Below, piece after piece: positions 28,251-36,541 of a DNA stretch of 64,000 nt. Each line of letters begins with the position of its first letter. The first letter of the stretch is position 1. Where the stretch lies: assembly GCA_934647195.1 (NCBI GenBank), contig CAKUFD010000006.1, forward strand, positions 88,283-152,282. Direction: 5' to 3'. Under the pieces are notes generated by a model, which did not search any database, was not told the origin of the DNA, and saw only the letters and a list, made by a program, of their open reading frames with translations. The translations under genes and the position numbers were made by a program. This DNA is from an uncultured Collinsella sp. Lineage in GTDB: Bacteria > Actinomycetota > Coriobacteriia > Coriobacteriales > Coriobacteriaceae.

Positions 28251-28265
28251 GATTGCTTTCGTCAC

Positions 28266-28304
28266 ATGGGCGGCGCCCTTGATGGGATGCCGCCCATTTT
28301 TATA
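28266..28304 (+). terminator. Terminator-like hairpin inside the pyr operon (pyrC-pyrK)
   Basis: ATGGGCGGC (28266-28274) pairs perfectly with GCCGCCCAT (28289-28297) and is followed by TTTTTATAT counting the last stem base. No promoter is visible between it and pyrK at 28341, so it may set a lower level for pyrKDF or serve as a second attenuator. Confidence 0.6.
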
Positions 28305-28340
28305 TCGATTCAATGCGTCTGTGAGAGGATTGGAGTGTCC

Positions 28341-29135
28341 ATGCCCACACCATCTCCTGCCCGAATCCATGACTTCGAGGTCGTTTCGAACGACAAGATC
28401 GCCGATGGCATCTACTCGATCGTCATCTCGGCTCCCAAGCTCGCCACAATGCTCGAGCCTGGTCAGTTCGTCAACATCGCCGTTCCCGGCGTCTCGGCAA
28501 ATCTGCTTCGCGTTCCGCTGAGCTATGCCAAGGCCGATCCCGAGGCTGGAACCGTTGAGATCTGGTACGCCGTTGTGGGGGAGGGGACGCGTAACCTTTC
28601 TCTTATGGAGCCCGGCTCTACCTCCAATCTCTTGGGGCCTGGCGGCCATGGTTGGCGCGTTCCTGAGGGCGCGAGCCGTGCGTTGCTCGTTGCCGGCGGC
28701 ATCGGCGTTCCGCCCATCCTGGGCGCCGCAACCATCCTTTCCCAGATGGGCGTGGCCTTTGACGTTTGCCTGGGCGCCGCTACGGCTTCCAAGATCGTGG
28801 GCGTCGATGAGCTTCGTGCGCTCGGTGCCGAGTCTGTGAGTGTCTCTACCGATGACGGCACCGCCGGAGCTTGCGGTTTTTGCACCGACCCCGCTGCTGC
28901 TTTGCTTAGCAAGGGCGGCTACGACTATGTTGCCTCCTGCGGTCCCGCTCCCATGATGAAGAAGGTCGCGCAGGCGGCTGCCGAAGCCGGCGTCTATTGT
29001 GAGGTTTCCCTTGAGCGCATGATGAGCTGCGGCTTCGGTGCCTGCAATACCTGCAATGTCGAAACAGTCGATGGCATGAAGGGCGCCTGCATGTGCGGTC
29101 CCGTTTTCGATGCCTCCAAGGTGGTGGTCTTCTAA
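28341..29135 (+). CDS. pyrK: Dihydroorotate dehydrogenase electron transfer subunit
   Basis: PyrK passes electrons from PyrD's FMN to NAD through FAD and a [2Fe-2S] cluster. The 264-aa product has the flavin domain (EPGQFVNIAV, LRVPLSYA), the NAD domain (LLVAGGIGVPP) and the C-terminal cluster motif CGFGACNTCN followed by CMCGPVF. The ATG at 28341 follows GGATTGGAG; the longer frame upstream would start within the terminator hairpin. Its stop is directly followed by the pyrD ATG. Confidence 0.93.
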   Translation: MPTPSPARIHDFEVVSNDKIADGIYSIVISAPKLATMLEPGQFVNIAVPGVSANLLRVPLSYAKADPEAGTVEIWYAVVGEGTRNLSLMEPGSTSNLLGPGGHGWRVPEGASRALLVAGGIGVPPILGAATILSQMGVAFDVCLGAATASKIVGVDELRALGAESVSVSTDDGTAGACGFCTDPAAALLSKGGYDYVASCGPAPMMKKVAQAAAEAGVYCEVSLERMMSCGFGACNTCNVETVDGMKGACMCGPVFDASKVVVF

Positions 29136-30056
29136 ATGAGCGTGAACATGGCCGTCGATTTCGGCGGCGTCAAGATGCAAAACCCCATTAACACTGCAGC
29201 TGGCACCTTTGGTTACGGTTGGCAGTTCCAGAATTTCTTCGATGTCTCCAAGCTCGGGGCCATCACCACCAAGGGCTGTGCTGCCGAGCCCTGGCCCGGC
29301 AACCCCGCTCCGCGTATGGCGGAGGTCCGCGGCGGTATGATCAACTCTGTTGGTCTGCAAAACCCCGGCGTTCGCGCGTTTGCCGAGGAGTCCGGCCCCT
29401 GGCTCGACCAGCTGAGCAAGGATGGCTGCCAGGTTATCTGCCAGGTGTGCGGTCACTCCACCCCCGAGTACGTGCGTGCACTCGAGCTCTTTGATGAGCT
29501 GTGTCCTTGGGCCGCGGGCTTCGAGATCAACGTCAGCTGCCCCAATATCGCTGCCGGCGGCGCCGCCTGCGGCTCCACCCCCGAGGGTGCGAGCGAGGTC
29601 ATGCGCGCCTGCCGCAAGGTGACCGACCGTCCCCTCTTTGTCAAGATGGCTCCGGCCAACGTTGTCGACGTGGCGCGTGCCCTTGAGGCAGAAGGTGCCG
29701 ACGGCCTCTCCATCATCAATTCCATCCAGGGTATGGCTATCGACGTCAATACTCGCAGGTCCAGGGTCGCTAAGCCCAAAGGCGGTCTTTCGGGCCCGCT
29801 TTGTCATCCCATCGCCGTCCGCATGGTGTGGGAGGTTGCCCAGGCGGTCGATCTGCCCATCAACGGCGTCGGTGGCGTTATGACCGGCGAGGATGCCGCT
29901 GAGTTCATCCTTGCGGGCGCTACGTGCGTTTCTGTTGGCATGGCGAACTTCATTGACCCTGCGGCTTCCCTGCGCATCGCAGGCGAGCTCGAGCAGTGGG
30001 CGGAGTCCCAGGGCGTATCCGACATCAACGAGTTGGTGGGTGCATTCGAATGTTAG
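29136..30056 (+). CDS. pyrD: Dihydroorotate dehydrogenase, class 1B catalytic subunit
   Basis: PyrD oxidises dihydroorotate to orotate with FMN. The 306-aa TIM barrel shows NPINTAAGTFGYG, the catalytic loop NVSCPNIAAGGAACG with the class 1 cysteine, KMAPANV and NGVGGVMTGEDA. Pairing with pyrK marks it as the NAD-linked 1B type. It abuts pyrK with no gap and overlaps pyrF by 7 bases. Confidence 0.94.
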   Translation: MSVNMAVDFGGVKMQNPINTAAGTFGYGWQFQNFFDVSKLGAITTKGCAAEPWPGNPAPRMAEVRGGMINSVGLQNPGVRAFAEESGPWLDQLSKDGCQVICQVCGHSTPEYVRALELFDELCPWAAGFEINVSCPNIAAGGAACGSTPEGASEVMRACRKVTDRPLFVKMAPANVVDVARALEAEGADGLSIINSIQGMAIDVNTRRSRVAKPKGGLSGPLCHPIAVRMVWEVAQAVDLPINGVGGVMTGEDAAEFILAGATCVSVGMANFIDPAASLRIAGELEQWAESQGVSDINELVGAFEC

Positions 30057-30775
30057 ACGCAGACGCACGCGACCGCGTGATTATCGCACTCGATTGCGAT
30101 CGCGATCGAGCATTGGAGCTTGGCCACGCACTTGCGGGCAAGGCATCTTGGATCAAGATCGGCATGACGCTCTTCTACGCCGAGGGTCCTGCCATCGTCG
30201 AGGAATTCAAGTCCCTTGGTTTCAAGGTCTTCTTGGACCTCAAGTTCCATGACATCCCGCATCAGGTTGAGGGTGCTGCGCGCTCGGCCGCCCTTGCCGG
30301 CGCGGATCTGCTCTCCGTTCACGGCTCAGGTGCCTCTGCTATGCTTCGCGCCTGCCGTGAGGGTGCAGAGCAGGCCGCGGCTGTTCGCGGTGATCGTCCG
30401 CGCCTGGTTGCCATCACCGTTCTCACCAGCATGGATCAAGATTCTCTGACCGAGATCGGTGTTGACCATCCGGTGGCCGAGCAAGCCGATCGCCTTGCTC
30501 GCCTGGCGCAGGGCTCCGGCATCGATGGCATTGTCTGCTCTCCGCGCGAGGCGGCGCATATGCGTGAACTTCTTGGGCCCGATGCGCTCGTCGTCACTCC
30601 CGGTGTGCGTCCTGCCGGTGCCGACCTGGGCGATCAGAGCCGTGTCGCTACGCCGTCCGACGCAATCCGTGCCGGTGCCAGCCATATCGTTGTCGGCAGG
30701 CCCATTACCGCAGCTCCCGACCCCCTTGCTGCCTACGAGGCTATCGTTTCCGAGCTGGTTGAGAAGGTCGAATAG
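30050..30775 (+). CDS. pyrF: Orotidine-5'-phosphate decarboxylase
   Basis: PyrF decarboxylates OMP to UMP. The 241-aa product has the catalytic DLKFHDIPHQV motif (residues ~63-73), an N-terminal ALDCDR strand and the phosphate-binding VVTPGVRP and IVVGRPIT segments. The ATG at 30050 overlaps the pyrD stop. The orotate phosphoribosyltransferase gene pyrE and carAB are not in the window. Confidence 0.94.
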   Translation: MLDADARDRVIIALDCDRDRALELGHALAGKASWIKIGMTLFYAEGPAIVEEFKSLGFKVFLDLKFHDIPHQVEGAARSAALAGADLLSVHGSGASAMLRACREGAEQAAAVRGDRPRLVAITVLTSMDQDSLTEIGVDHPVAEQADRLARLAQGSGIDGIVCSPREAAHMRELLGPDALVVTPGVRPAGADLGDQSRVATPSDAIRAGASHIVVGRPITAAPDPLAAYEAIVSELVEKVE

Positions 30776-30789
30776 CACATAGAGCGAAT

Positions 30790-30886
30790 ACGGGGCATTG
30801 AATATGCAGGCAGTGCGCGTGCATTGTATGGAATAACGTCCATAAGCTGCATGTTTTTAATTGTCTGCTTGTGCTTTATGCCCCGT
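30790..30886 (+). other. Nested inverted repeats after pyrF (terminator or structured RNA)
   Basis: Three pairs are nested: ACGGGGCAT (30790-30798) / ATGCCCCGT (30878-30886); ATGCAG (30804-30809) / CTGCAT (30847-30852); TATGGA (30827-30832) / TCCATA (30839-30844). The middle arm is followed by GTTTTTAATT, so the inner part may simply be the pyr operon terminator. The closing outer stem suggests a ~97-nt folded RNA. Confidence 0.35.
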
Positions 30887-30902
30887 TCGTCTAAAGTATG
30901 TT

Positions 30903-30950
30903 CCTGCAAAAGCCGTTTTTGCGGGCATTTCCCCTGCAAAACGCTACTAT
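30903..30950 (+). promoter_or_regulatory. Mutually exclusive hairpins and candidate -10 upstream of mihF
   Basis: TTTTTGCGGG (30916-30925) can pair either with CCTGCAAAA upstream (30903-30911) or with CCCTGCAAAA downstream (30932-30941). A -10-like TACTAT lies at 30945-30950. If transcription starts here the repeats are a DNA-level operator; if it comes from further upstream they could form a two-state RNA. Confidence 0.35.
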
Positions 30951-30983
30951 CGTTCATAAAACCAATCCTATTTGGAGGTTCGA

Positions 30984-31292
30984 ATGCCGCTCCCTCAGCT
31001 CACTGATGAACAGCGCAAGGCCGCTCTCGAGAAGGCTGCTGCTGCCCGCCATGCGCGTGCAGAGCTTCGTGAGAAGATCAAGAAGGGTGACGTCTCCCTC
31101 GAGTCCGTTCTCAACTCCGATGATCCCATCGCTTCCCGCATGAAGGTTTCCACCCTCATCGAGTCCCTTCCCGGCTACGGCAAGGCTAAGGCTGCTAAGA
31201 TCATGGAGGAGCTTGGCATCTCCGCCACTCGTCGTGTTCAGGGCCTCGGCGTTCGCCAGCGCGAGCAGCTGCTTGAGCAGCTCACCAAGTAA
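30984..31292 (+). CDS. mihF: Actinobacterial integration host factor MihF
   Basis: MihF is a small nucleoid-associated DNA-binding protein with a helix-two-turn-helix fold, first described in mycobacteria. The 102-aa product begins with a charged Ala/Lys/Arg-rich helix (residues ~6-35) and has the motif LIESLPGYGKAKAAKIMEEL and GLGVRQREQLL at the end. The ATG at 30984 follows TTGGAGG. The order pyrF-mihF-gmk-rpoZ is the usual one in Actinobacteria. Confidence 0.88.
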   Translation: MPLPQLTDEQRKAALEKAAAARHARAELREKIKKGDVSLESVLNSDDPIASRMKVSTLIESLPGYGKAKAAKIMEELGISATRRVQGLGVRQREQLLEQLTK

Positions 31293-31862
31293 GTGAGTGC
31301 TTTCACGCCCAAACTTTTTGTGATTTCCGGACCGTCAGGTGCAGGAAAGGGAACGTTGGTTGCGCGCGTGCGCGACCTTCACCCTAACCTGGGCCTGACG
31401 GTTTCCGCTACCACAAGAGAGCCTCGTCCCGGCGAGGTCGATGGGGTTAATTACCACTTCTTATCCGAAGAAGACTTTCGCCATCGCATCGATGCCGACG
31501 AGTTTGTCGAATGGGCAAATGTTCATGGGCACATGTACGGAACTCCTGCATCTGAGGTCAAAAAGAATCTCGATGCGGGAAATTCCTTGATTATCGAGAT
31601 CGATGTTCAGGGTGCCTTTCAGGTCAAGGAACGTTTCCCCGAAGCTGTCTTGATCTTTATCATGCCTCCATCTCTTGAGGTATTGGCCGAGCGCTTACGC
31701 AACCGTGGCACCGAGACGGAAGAGTCCCTGTCGCTTCGTCTTGCCAACGCCAGCCATGAGATTGAATTGAGCGACCGCTACGATGACGTTGTGGTCAACG
31801 ACGATTTGGACGATGCGACAGCCGAGTTGCTGAATGTCATCCAACAGCACGAAAGGAATTGA
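31293..31862 (+). CDS. gmk: Guanylate kinase
   Basis: Gmk phosphorylates GMP to GDP. The 189-aa protein has the P-loop GPSGAGKGT (residues ~12-20), the GMP-binding STTRxPRPGE-type segment ATTREPRPGEVDG, and the lid region. The start is GTG directly after the mihF stop with no spacer, so translation is probably by coupling. Confidence 0.94.
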   Translation: MSAFTPKLFVISGPSGAGKGTLVARVRDLHPNLGLTVSATTREPRPGEVDGVNYHFLSEEDFRHRIDADEFVEWANVHGHMYGTPASEVKKNLDAGNSLIIEIDVQGAFQVKERFPEAVLIFIMPPSLEVLAERLRNRGTETEESLSLRLANASHEIELSDRYDDVVVNDDLDDATAELLNVIQQHERN

Positions 31863-31869
31863 GGCCATC

Positions 31870-32148
31870 ATGTCTGTTGTTAAGCCTCGTATTGACGATC
31901 TGCTTGAGAAGACCGACGAGAACCGTTTCCTGCTCGCCGCTCTCGCTTCCAAGCGCGCATGCGATATCAATAGCATGCTGCGCGGCCAGCACAATCGTGT
32001 GCTCGCCGTCCAGGATGTTGACGATATCACTATCGCCATGTCCGGCAAGGACACCATTTCTATGGCCATGGAAGAGATCGAAAACGGCAACATCTCCTAC
32101 GATCATGACCGTTTTGAAACCGCTATGGGTCATAGGGTCTCGGAGTAG
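31870..32148 (+). CDS. rpoZ: RNA polymerase omega subunit
   Basis: Omega helps assemble the polymerase beta' subunit. The 92-aa product has the family segments PRIDDLLEKTDENRF, LASKRACDINSML and a C-terminal helix AMEEIENG. The ATG at 31870 follows AAGGAATTGAGG; the longer frame is not needed. Position after gmk supports it. Confidence 0.9.
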   Translation: MSVVKPRIDDLLEKTDENRFLLAALASKRACDINSMLRGQHNRVLAVQDVDDITIAMSGKDTISMAMEEIENGNISYDHDRFETAMGHRVSE

Positions 32149-32151
32149 CCG

Positions 32152-33390
32152 ATGGCAAGTCGCGTATGCCTGGTGCACTATCACGAGATAGGGCTTAAAG
32201 GCAAGAATCGCGCCCATTTCGAACGCATCCTCATGGATAACCTGAAGGCGGCCTTGGCCGCCTTTTCAGTCTCGACCATCGTTCGAATCTCTGGGCATAT
32301 TCTTGTCACGTTTTCCGAGGCTGGTCAGGCGGAAGAGGCATTTGATCATATGCTTCGCGTTCCCGGCGTCGCCCGTGTTTCGCTGGCGTTCCATACCAAT
32401 CGCGAGCCTGCGGAGTACTGCGATGCGGCCGTAAGGGCGCTTGGCGAGTTTGGTGAGTTTCAGACGTTCAAAGTCGCGGCCAGACGCTCCAATACCGATT
32501 ACCCCTTGACGTCTATCGACCTCAATCGTCAGGTGGGAGAGGTGCTCTGCGAGGCCTTTCCCGATAAAAAAGTTCAGATGCACGATCCCGATGCCACAGT
32601 TCACGTACTTGTGGTGCAGGGAAGTGTCTACGTGTACGCCAAGAGTGAACGCGGCTGCGGCGGTCTTCCCCAGGGGAGTGCCGGCAAGGTTGTCACGCTT
32701 CTCTCTTCGGGTATCGATTCTCCCGTTTCAACTTGGATGCTCGCGCGTCGCGGCGCCGTGCCGGTGCCCGTCCATTTCTCCGGTCGTCCGCAGACTGCCG
32801 ATACCAGTGAGTATCTGGTCCAGGACATCGTTCAAGCGCTTGGTCCGGAGGTTCAAATCGGTCGTGTATACGTTGTTCCGTTTGGTGACTGCCAGCGCGA
32901 GATTTCGATTGCCTGCCCTAATGCCCTACGTGTGATTATGTATCGACGCATCATGTATTCTGTGGCTGAGCGTATCGCTCAGATTGAGGGCGCGAAGGCA
33001 ATTGTCACGGGCGAGTCCCTGGGCCAGGTTGCTTCGCAGACGCTCGAGAACATCATGGCTGTCAACGAGGTTGTAGATATTCCCGTTTTCCGCCCGCTTA
33101 TCGGTTCCGATAAGCAGGAGATTATCGAGCGTGCCAAATCCATCGGTACGTTTGATACCTCCACGCAGACTGCTCCGGATTGCTGCACGTTGTTCATGCC
33201 CAAGCGGCCCGAAACCCATGCTCGCTTGGATGCCGTGCATGAGGCTTGGGAGCTGTTCGACCACGAGGCGATGATTGAGCATTTGGTCAAGAACGTTGAA
33301 TATATCGACTTCAAGACCTCGTGTTACCGACGTCCCAAGGAACTTTCACGAATTCACAACAGTCTTGCCCCTGCTGAGCAGGCCTGTTAG
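32152..33390 (+). CDS. thiI: tRNA 4-thiouridine synthase ThiI
   Basis: ThiI adenylates uridine 8 of tRNA and transfers sulfur; some forms also serve thiamine synthesis. The 412-aa product has an N-terminal ferredoxin-like/THUMP domain (residues ~60-165), the PP-loop SSGIDSPVSTWM (~182-193) and ends without a rhodanese domain, so it is the short form. It starts 4 bases after rpoZ. A candidate structured leader for comEA follows. Confidence 0.92.
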   Translation: MASRVCLVHYHEIGLKGKNRAHFERILMDNLKAALAAFSVSTIVRISGHILVTFSEAGQAEEAFDHMLRVPGVARVSLAFHTNREPAEYCDAAVRALGEFGEFQTFKVAARRSNTDYPLTSIDLNRQVGEVLCEAFPDKKVQMHDPDATVHVLVVQGSVYVYAKSERGCGGLPQGSAGKVVTLLSSGIDSPVSTWMLARRGAVPVPVHFSGRPQTADTSEYLVQDIVQALGPEVQIGRVYVVPFGDCQREISIACPNALRVIMYRRIMYSVAERIAQIEGAKAIVTGESLGQVASQTLENIMAVNEVVDIPVFRPLIGSDKQEIIERAKSIGTFDTSTQTAPDCCTLFMPKRPETHARLDAVHEAWELFDHEAMIEHLVKNVEYIDFKTSCYRRPKELSRIHNSLAPAEQAC

Positions 33391-33438
33391 ATTTTATTGA
33401 GATTCTTGTAAGGTCTCGCTTCGGTATTTGATGTTGTC

Positions 33439-33488
33439 CATCCCCCTTCTCTCCTCCTTTGCAAACATGGATAGAGAGGAGGGGGATG
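33439..33488 (+). promoter_or_regulatory. Hairpin that buries the comEA Shine-Dalgarno
   Basis: CATCCCCCTTCTCTC (33439-33453) pairs with GAGAGGAGGGGGATG (33474-33488) over 15 bp with a single G-U pair and a 20-base loop. The downstream arm is the GGAGGGGG ribosome site of comEA, whose TTG start is at 33493. The loop begins with CTCCTCC, itself an anti-Shine-Dalgarno-like stretch. It could also serve as the thiI terminator, though only TCTTTT follows. Confidence 0.55.
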
Positions 33489-33492
33489 TCTT

Positions 33493-34182
33493 TTGGCCCA
33501 ATGCACTCATAACAAGGCTTTGTTCACGAGAGCTATTGCGCTTGTTCGCCAAAAGCCGCGCTTTCTTATACTTGCGCTGCTTGTCTTGCTTGGTCTTCTC
33601 GTTGCGCTGTTTTGCGGGACTGCTGCCGCTCGTGGAGAACGCGACGCTTTGATTGAGCGTTCGAGCGAAGAGGCTGTCTCATTGCCGTCTTCTGCGTCGA
33701 AGGCGTCCCCCTCTCCGGATTCTTCTGCGGAAAGCCTCGTTCTTGTTGTTGATGTGTCGGGTGCCGTTGTGAATCCCGGGGTATATGACCTCAAAGAAGG
33801 TGCCCGAGTTGATGATGCCATTCAAGCAGCTGGAGGCTTGGCGGAGGATGCCGATACTTCTGCGCTCAACCGTGCATCGCTTCTGTCCGACGGCATGAAA
33901 ATAACGGTTCCTCGTCAGGGGGAGGTTGTGCCGGAGGCTTCTTCTGGTGCTGAGGGCGCGCCGGCCTCTCCCGCTTCATCTGCGGCAAAATCGCTGGTAA
34001 ATATTAATACGGCTTCGGCAGAAGAGCTCCAAACGCTGAATGGCGTTGGTCCGTCTACAGCTGAGGCGATTATCGCGGAGCGCGAGGAAAACGGCCTTTT
34101 TGCTACGACGGAAGATCTGATGCGCGTTTCGGGTATTGGCGAAAAGAAGTTCGCCAAGATCAAGGACGCCATATGCGTGTAA
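33493..34182 (+). CDS. comEA: Competence DNA receptor ComEA
   Basis: ComEA binds double-stranded DNA outside the membrane for uptake. The 229-aa product has one membrane helix (residues ~24-46, ILALLVLLGLLVALFCG), a Ser-rich linker, an SLBB domain (VVDVSGAVVNPGVYDLKEG) and a C-terminal helix-hairpin-helix pair (INTASAEELQTLNGVGPSTA and LMRVSGIGEKKFAKI). The TTG start follows GGAGGGGG. Its end overlaps comEC by 10 bases. Confidence 0.9.
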   Translation: MAQCTHNKALFTRAIALVRQKPRFLILALLVLLGLLVALFCGTAAARGERDALIERSSEEAVSLPSSASKASPSPDSSAESLVLVVDVSGAVVNPGVYDLKEGARVDDAIQAAGGLAEDADTSALNRASLLSDGMKITVPRQGEVVPEASSGAEGAPASPASSAAKSLVNINTASAEELQTLNGVGPSTAEAIIAEREENGLFATTEDLMRVSGIGEKKFAKIKDAICV

Positions 34183-36509
34183 GGCACATGCCCGAGTTCC
34201 CACCGCGTCCGTATATACCGCCACTGTTCTATTGCGCAGTCGGTTCCGTCATCATATCGATGGTGATGCTCGAGGATTCCTGGGAGCGCGCGAGAGCGGG
34301 AACTTGGTGCGGGTTTTCACTCATCCTGCCGATCATTGTTTCTTTGGCTTGCATTGCAGTTTGTCTCATAGGCACTCGCCTCATGCGCCTGAGTAAGGTG
34401 GGAGGTTTTTGGGGAACTCTGCGTCTTGCTTGCGTTTGCTCGATGGCGCTTGTTTGGTCGGCATGCCTATGGTCAAATGCTATGGCCCACCAGATAGAAG
34501 AGGTCAAGGGGACGGCGAGTTCCTACGTCTTCGAGGTCGTTAGCGACCCAAATCCAGGCGAGCGCGGCATTTCCTATACTGCTGTGGCGAAAAGGAAAGA
34601 CGGCTCGGGATCGACCTTTCGCGTGCGAGCGACGGGGGAGAAGAGCCTCATGCGCGGCGAGCGATTCGATGCTGTTGGCAGGTTTGCTGCTCTTGGTGAT
34701 TCTGATTGGGCACGTTCGCGGTTTTTTAAAGGCGAGGCAGCTCGTCTTTCTCTTCGCATGTGCCATCCGCTTGAGCAAGAGGCGCCTGGCGGTATCGTTC
34801 AACAGGCGCGGCGTTTCCTTCTAGATCGTCTCTCCCCGGGTTCCAGCGATGAGGGATCTTTGGCCGCGGGCATTCTTTGCGGCTATACGAGTGAGTTGAA
34901 TCGCGGATCGATCCGGGAAGATTTTGCTGCATGCGGTCTCTCTCATCTGATTGCAGTTTCGGGAAGTCATCTGGCGATTGTCGCGGGCCTTGTGCAGAAT
35001 ATGCTTTGGCGATGCGGGTTCAATGCGCGCAAATCACGCGCCCTCATGCTGGTTGCCTGCTGCTTCTACAGCATGTTTACCGGTGCGGCACCATCGACGA
35101 TTCGCTCGGTTTGCATGGTTGCCTGCACGAGCGTTTCGGTGGATTCCGGTCGCCGTTCTCATGCGCTTTCATCGCTTGCCATGACGCTGATAGCCATGTT
35201 GATTCTTTGGCCCAATCTCGTATTCGATTTGGGATTTCAGCTTTCTGCCCTGAGCGTCGCTTCGATTTTGATATTTGGCCGCTACGTTTCTTTTGCGTTG
35301 CACCTGTTGCGTCTTCCACCGTTTATTGCCGAGGGTATGGCTATCACACTGACCGCTCAGATGGCGACGATTCCTTTGACGGCTTCTGTATTCGGTCAGA
35401 TATCCCTCTTGGCTCCAGTGGCTAATGTGCTCATCGCTCCACTTGTTTCCCTTCTCTTGACCCTGGGTGTTGCCTCGGCGCCGCTCTTCTGGGTTCCCGG
35501 TATATCGGGTGTCCTGACAGGGATTCTATATCTATGTTCTCGGGTGATTCTCTTTTTGGTTGCTGCCCTGGCTTCGGCTCCTTTTGCGAGCCTGTATGTA
35601 TCCCCTATACCTCACGCCTGGTTTATCTTTCTCGCTAGTGCCGTGGTTCTCTATGCGTTATGGCCTCGTCCGTGCAGGCGAATGGTCATCGTTTTGTTTT
35701 CGTTCGTGGCTGCGCTTATAGGTATTGACCTTGCCTATTGGGGATGGTTTGCTCCTCCTCAAATCACTGTTCTCGACGTTGGCCAGGCTGATTCAATTCT
35801 CATTCGCGATGGAGACCGTTGCGTTTTGATTGATGCGGGGGTGGACGATACGGTGCTCGAAGCATTGGCTTCGGAGCATGTGCTGTCGCTAGATGCCGTT
35901 TTGATAACGCATTGGGACAAGGATCACTATGGAGGGTTATGCGATATCGCACAACGATATCCTGTGGGGGAAGTTGTTGTGGCACAAGGGGCTGCTCGGC
36001 AGGCACCTTCTGAGATTGTAGATAGCGGCTTGAAGCTCGTGGAGGTCGAACACGGGGATAGTATCCACGTTGGAAGGTTTAACTGTACTGTGGTTTGGCC
36101 GCATCAAACGGTCGATGGAGACGATAACGAAGATTCCCTTGTTGTGCTTGCGCGATATGCTTATGGTCCTGCGAATCTCAGTATGCTGCTGACAGGAGAC
36201 TCGGAGGTTGATCAAGAGCATGAATACGCGCCCGCGGTGGGCGATATCGATATTTTGAAGCTGGGTCATCATGGTTCTGCCAAATCGGTAGACATGCCGT
36301 TGCTTGAGATTCTCGACCCAGAGGTGGCCGTGGCTTCGGCTGGAGCTCATAACAGCTATGGTCACCCATCGGAAGAATGCGTCACTGCGGTGAAGGGCCA
36401 TGGCATGCGCTTCTACTGTACGATCGACGACGGTTCGGTTTCGTTCTTCCCGGACGCGCGGGGAATACGTGTGCATTGCTCCGGCTCAAGGGACGCCGCG
36501 TTAGAATAG
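34173..36509 (+). CDS. comEC: DNA uptake channel ComEC/Rec2
   Basis: ComEC forms the transmembrane channel for single-stranded DNA and may degrade one strand. The 778-aa product has N-terminal helices, the DUF4131-like OB region, the competence domain (LIAVSGSHLAIVAGL and following helices at ~250-520) and a C-terminal metallo-beta-lactamase domain with ITHWDKDHYGG (about residue 580) and LGHHGSAKS. The HxDxDH metal motif is intact, so nuclease activity is possible. No comEB or comGA-like gene is in the window. Confidence 0.92.
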   Translation: MRVRHMPEFPPRPYIPPLFYCAVGSVIISMVMLEDSWERARAGTWCGFSLILPIIVSLACIAVCLIGTRLMRLSKVGGFWGTLRLACVCSMALVWSACLWSNAMAHQIEEVKGTASSYVFEVVSDPNPGERGISYTAVAKRKDGSGSTFRVRATGEKSLMRGERFDAVGRFAALGDSDWARSRFFKGEAARLSLRMCHPLEQEAPGGIVQQARRFLLDRLSPGSSDEGSLAAGILCGYTSELNRGSIREDFAACGLSHLIAVSGSHLAIVAGLVQNMLWRCGFNARKSRALMLVACCFYSMFTGAAPSTIRSVCMVACTSVSVDSGRRSHALSSLAMTLIAMLILWPNLVFDLGFQLSALSVASILIFGRYVSFALHLLRLPPFIAEGMAITLTAQMATIPLTASVFGQISLLAPVANVLIAPLVSLLLTLGVASAPLFWVPGISGVLTGILYLCSRVILFLVAALASAPFASLYVSPIPHAWFIFLASAVVLYALWPRPCRRMVIVLFSFVAALIGIDLAYWGWFAPPQITVLDVGQADSILIRDGDRCVLIDAGVDDTVLEALASEHVLSLDAVLITHWDKDHYGGLCDIAQRYPVGEVVVAQGAARQAPSEIVDSGLKLVEVEHGDSIHVGRFNCTVVWPHQTVDGDDNEDSLVVLARYAYGPANLSMLLTGDSEVDQEHEYAPAVGDIDILKLGHHGSAKSVDMPLLEILDPEVAVASAGAHNSYGHPSEECVTAVKGHGMRFYCTIDDGSVSFFPDARGIRVHCSGSRDAALE

Positions 36510-36541
36510 GCACAGCATAACGATGATATGGAGGAGGTATC

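Noticed and set aside
26832..30068. Very long minus-strand open frame (over 1000 codons) antisense to pyrCKDF
   Set aside because: It is a codon-bias shadow of high-GC genes on the plus strand; all overlying plus-strand proteins are well-known families and this frame has no recognisable motif.
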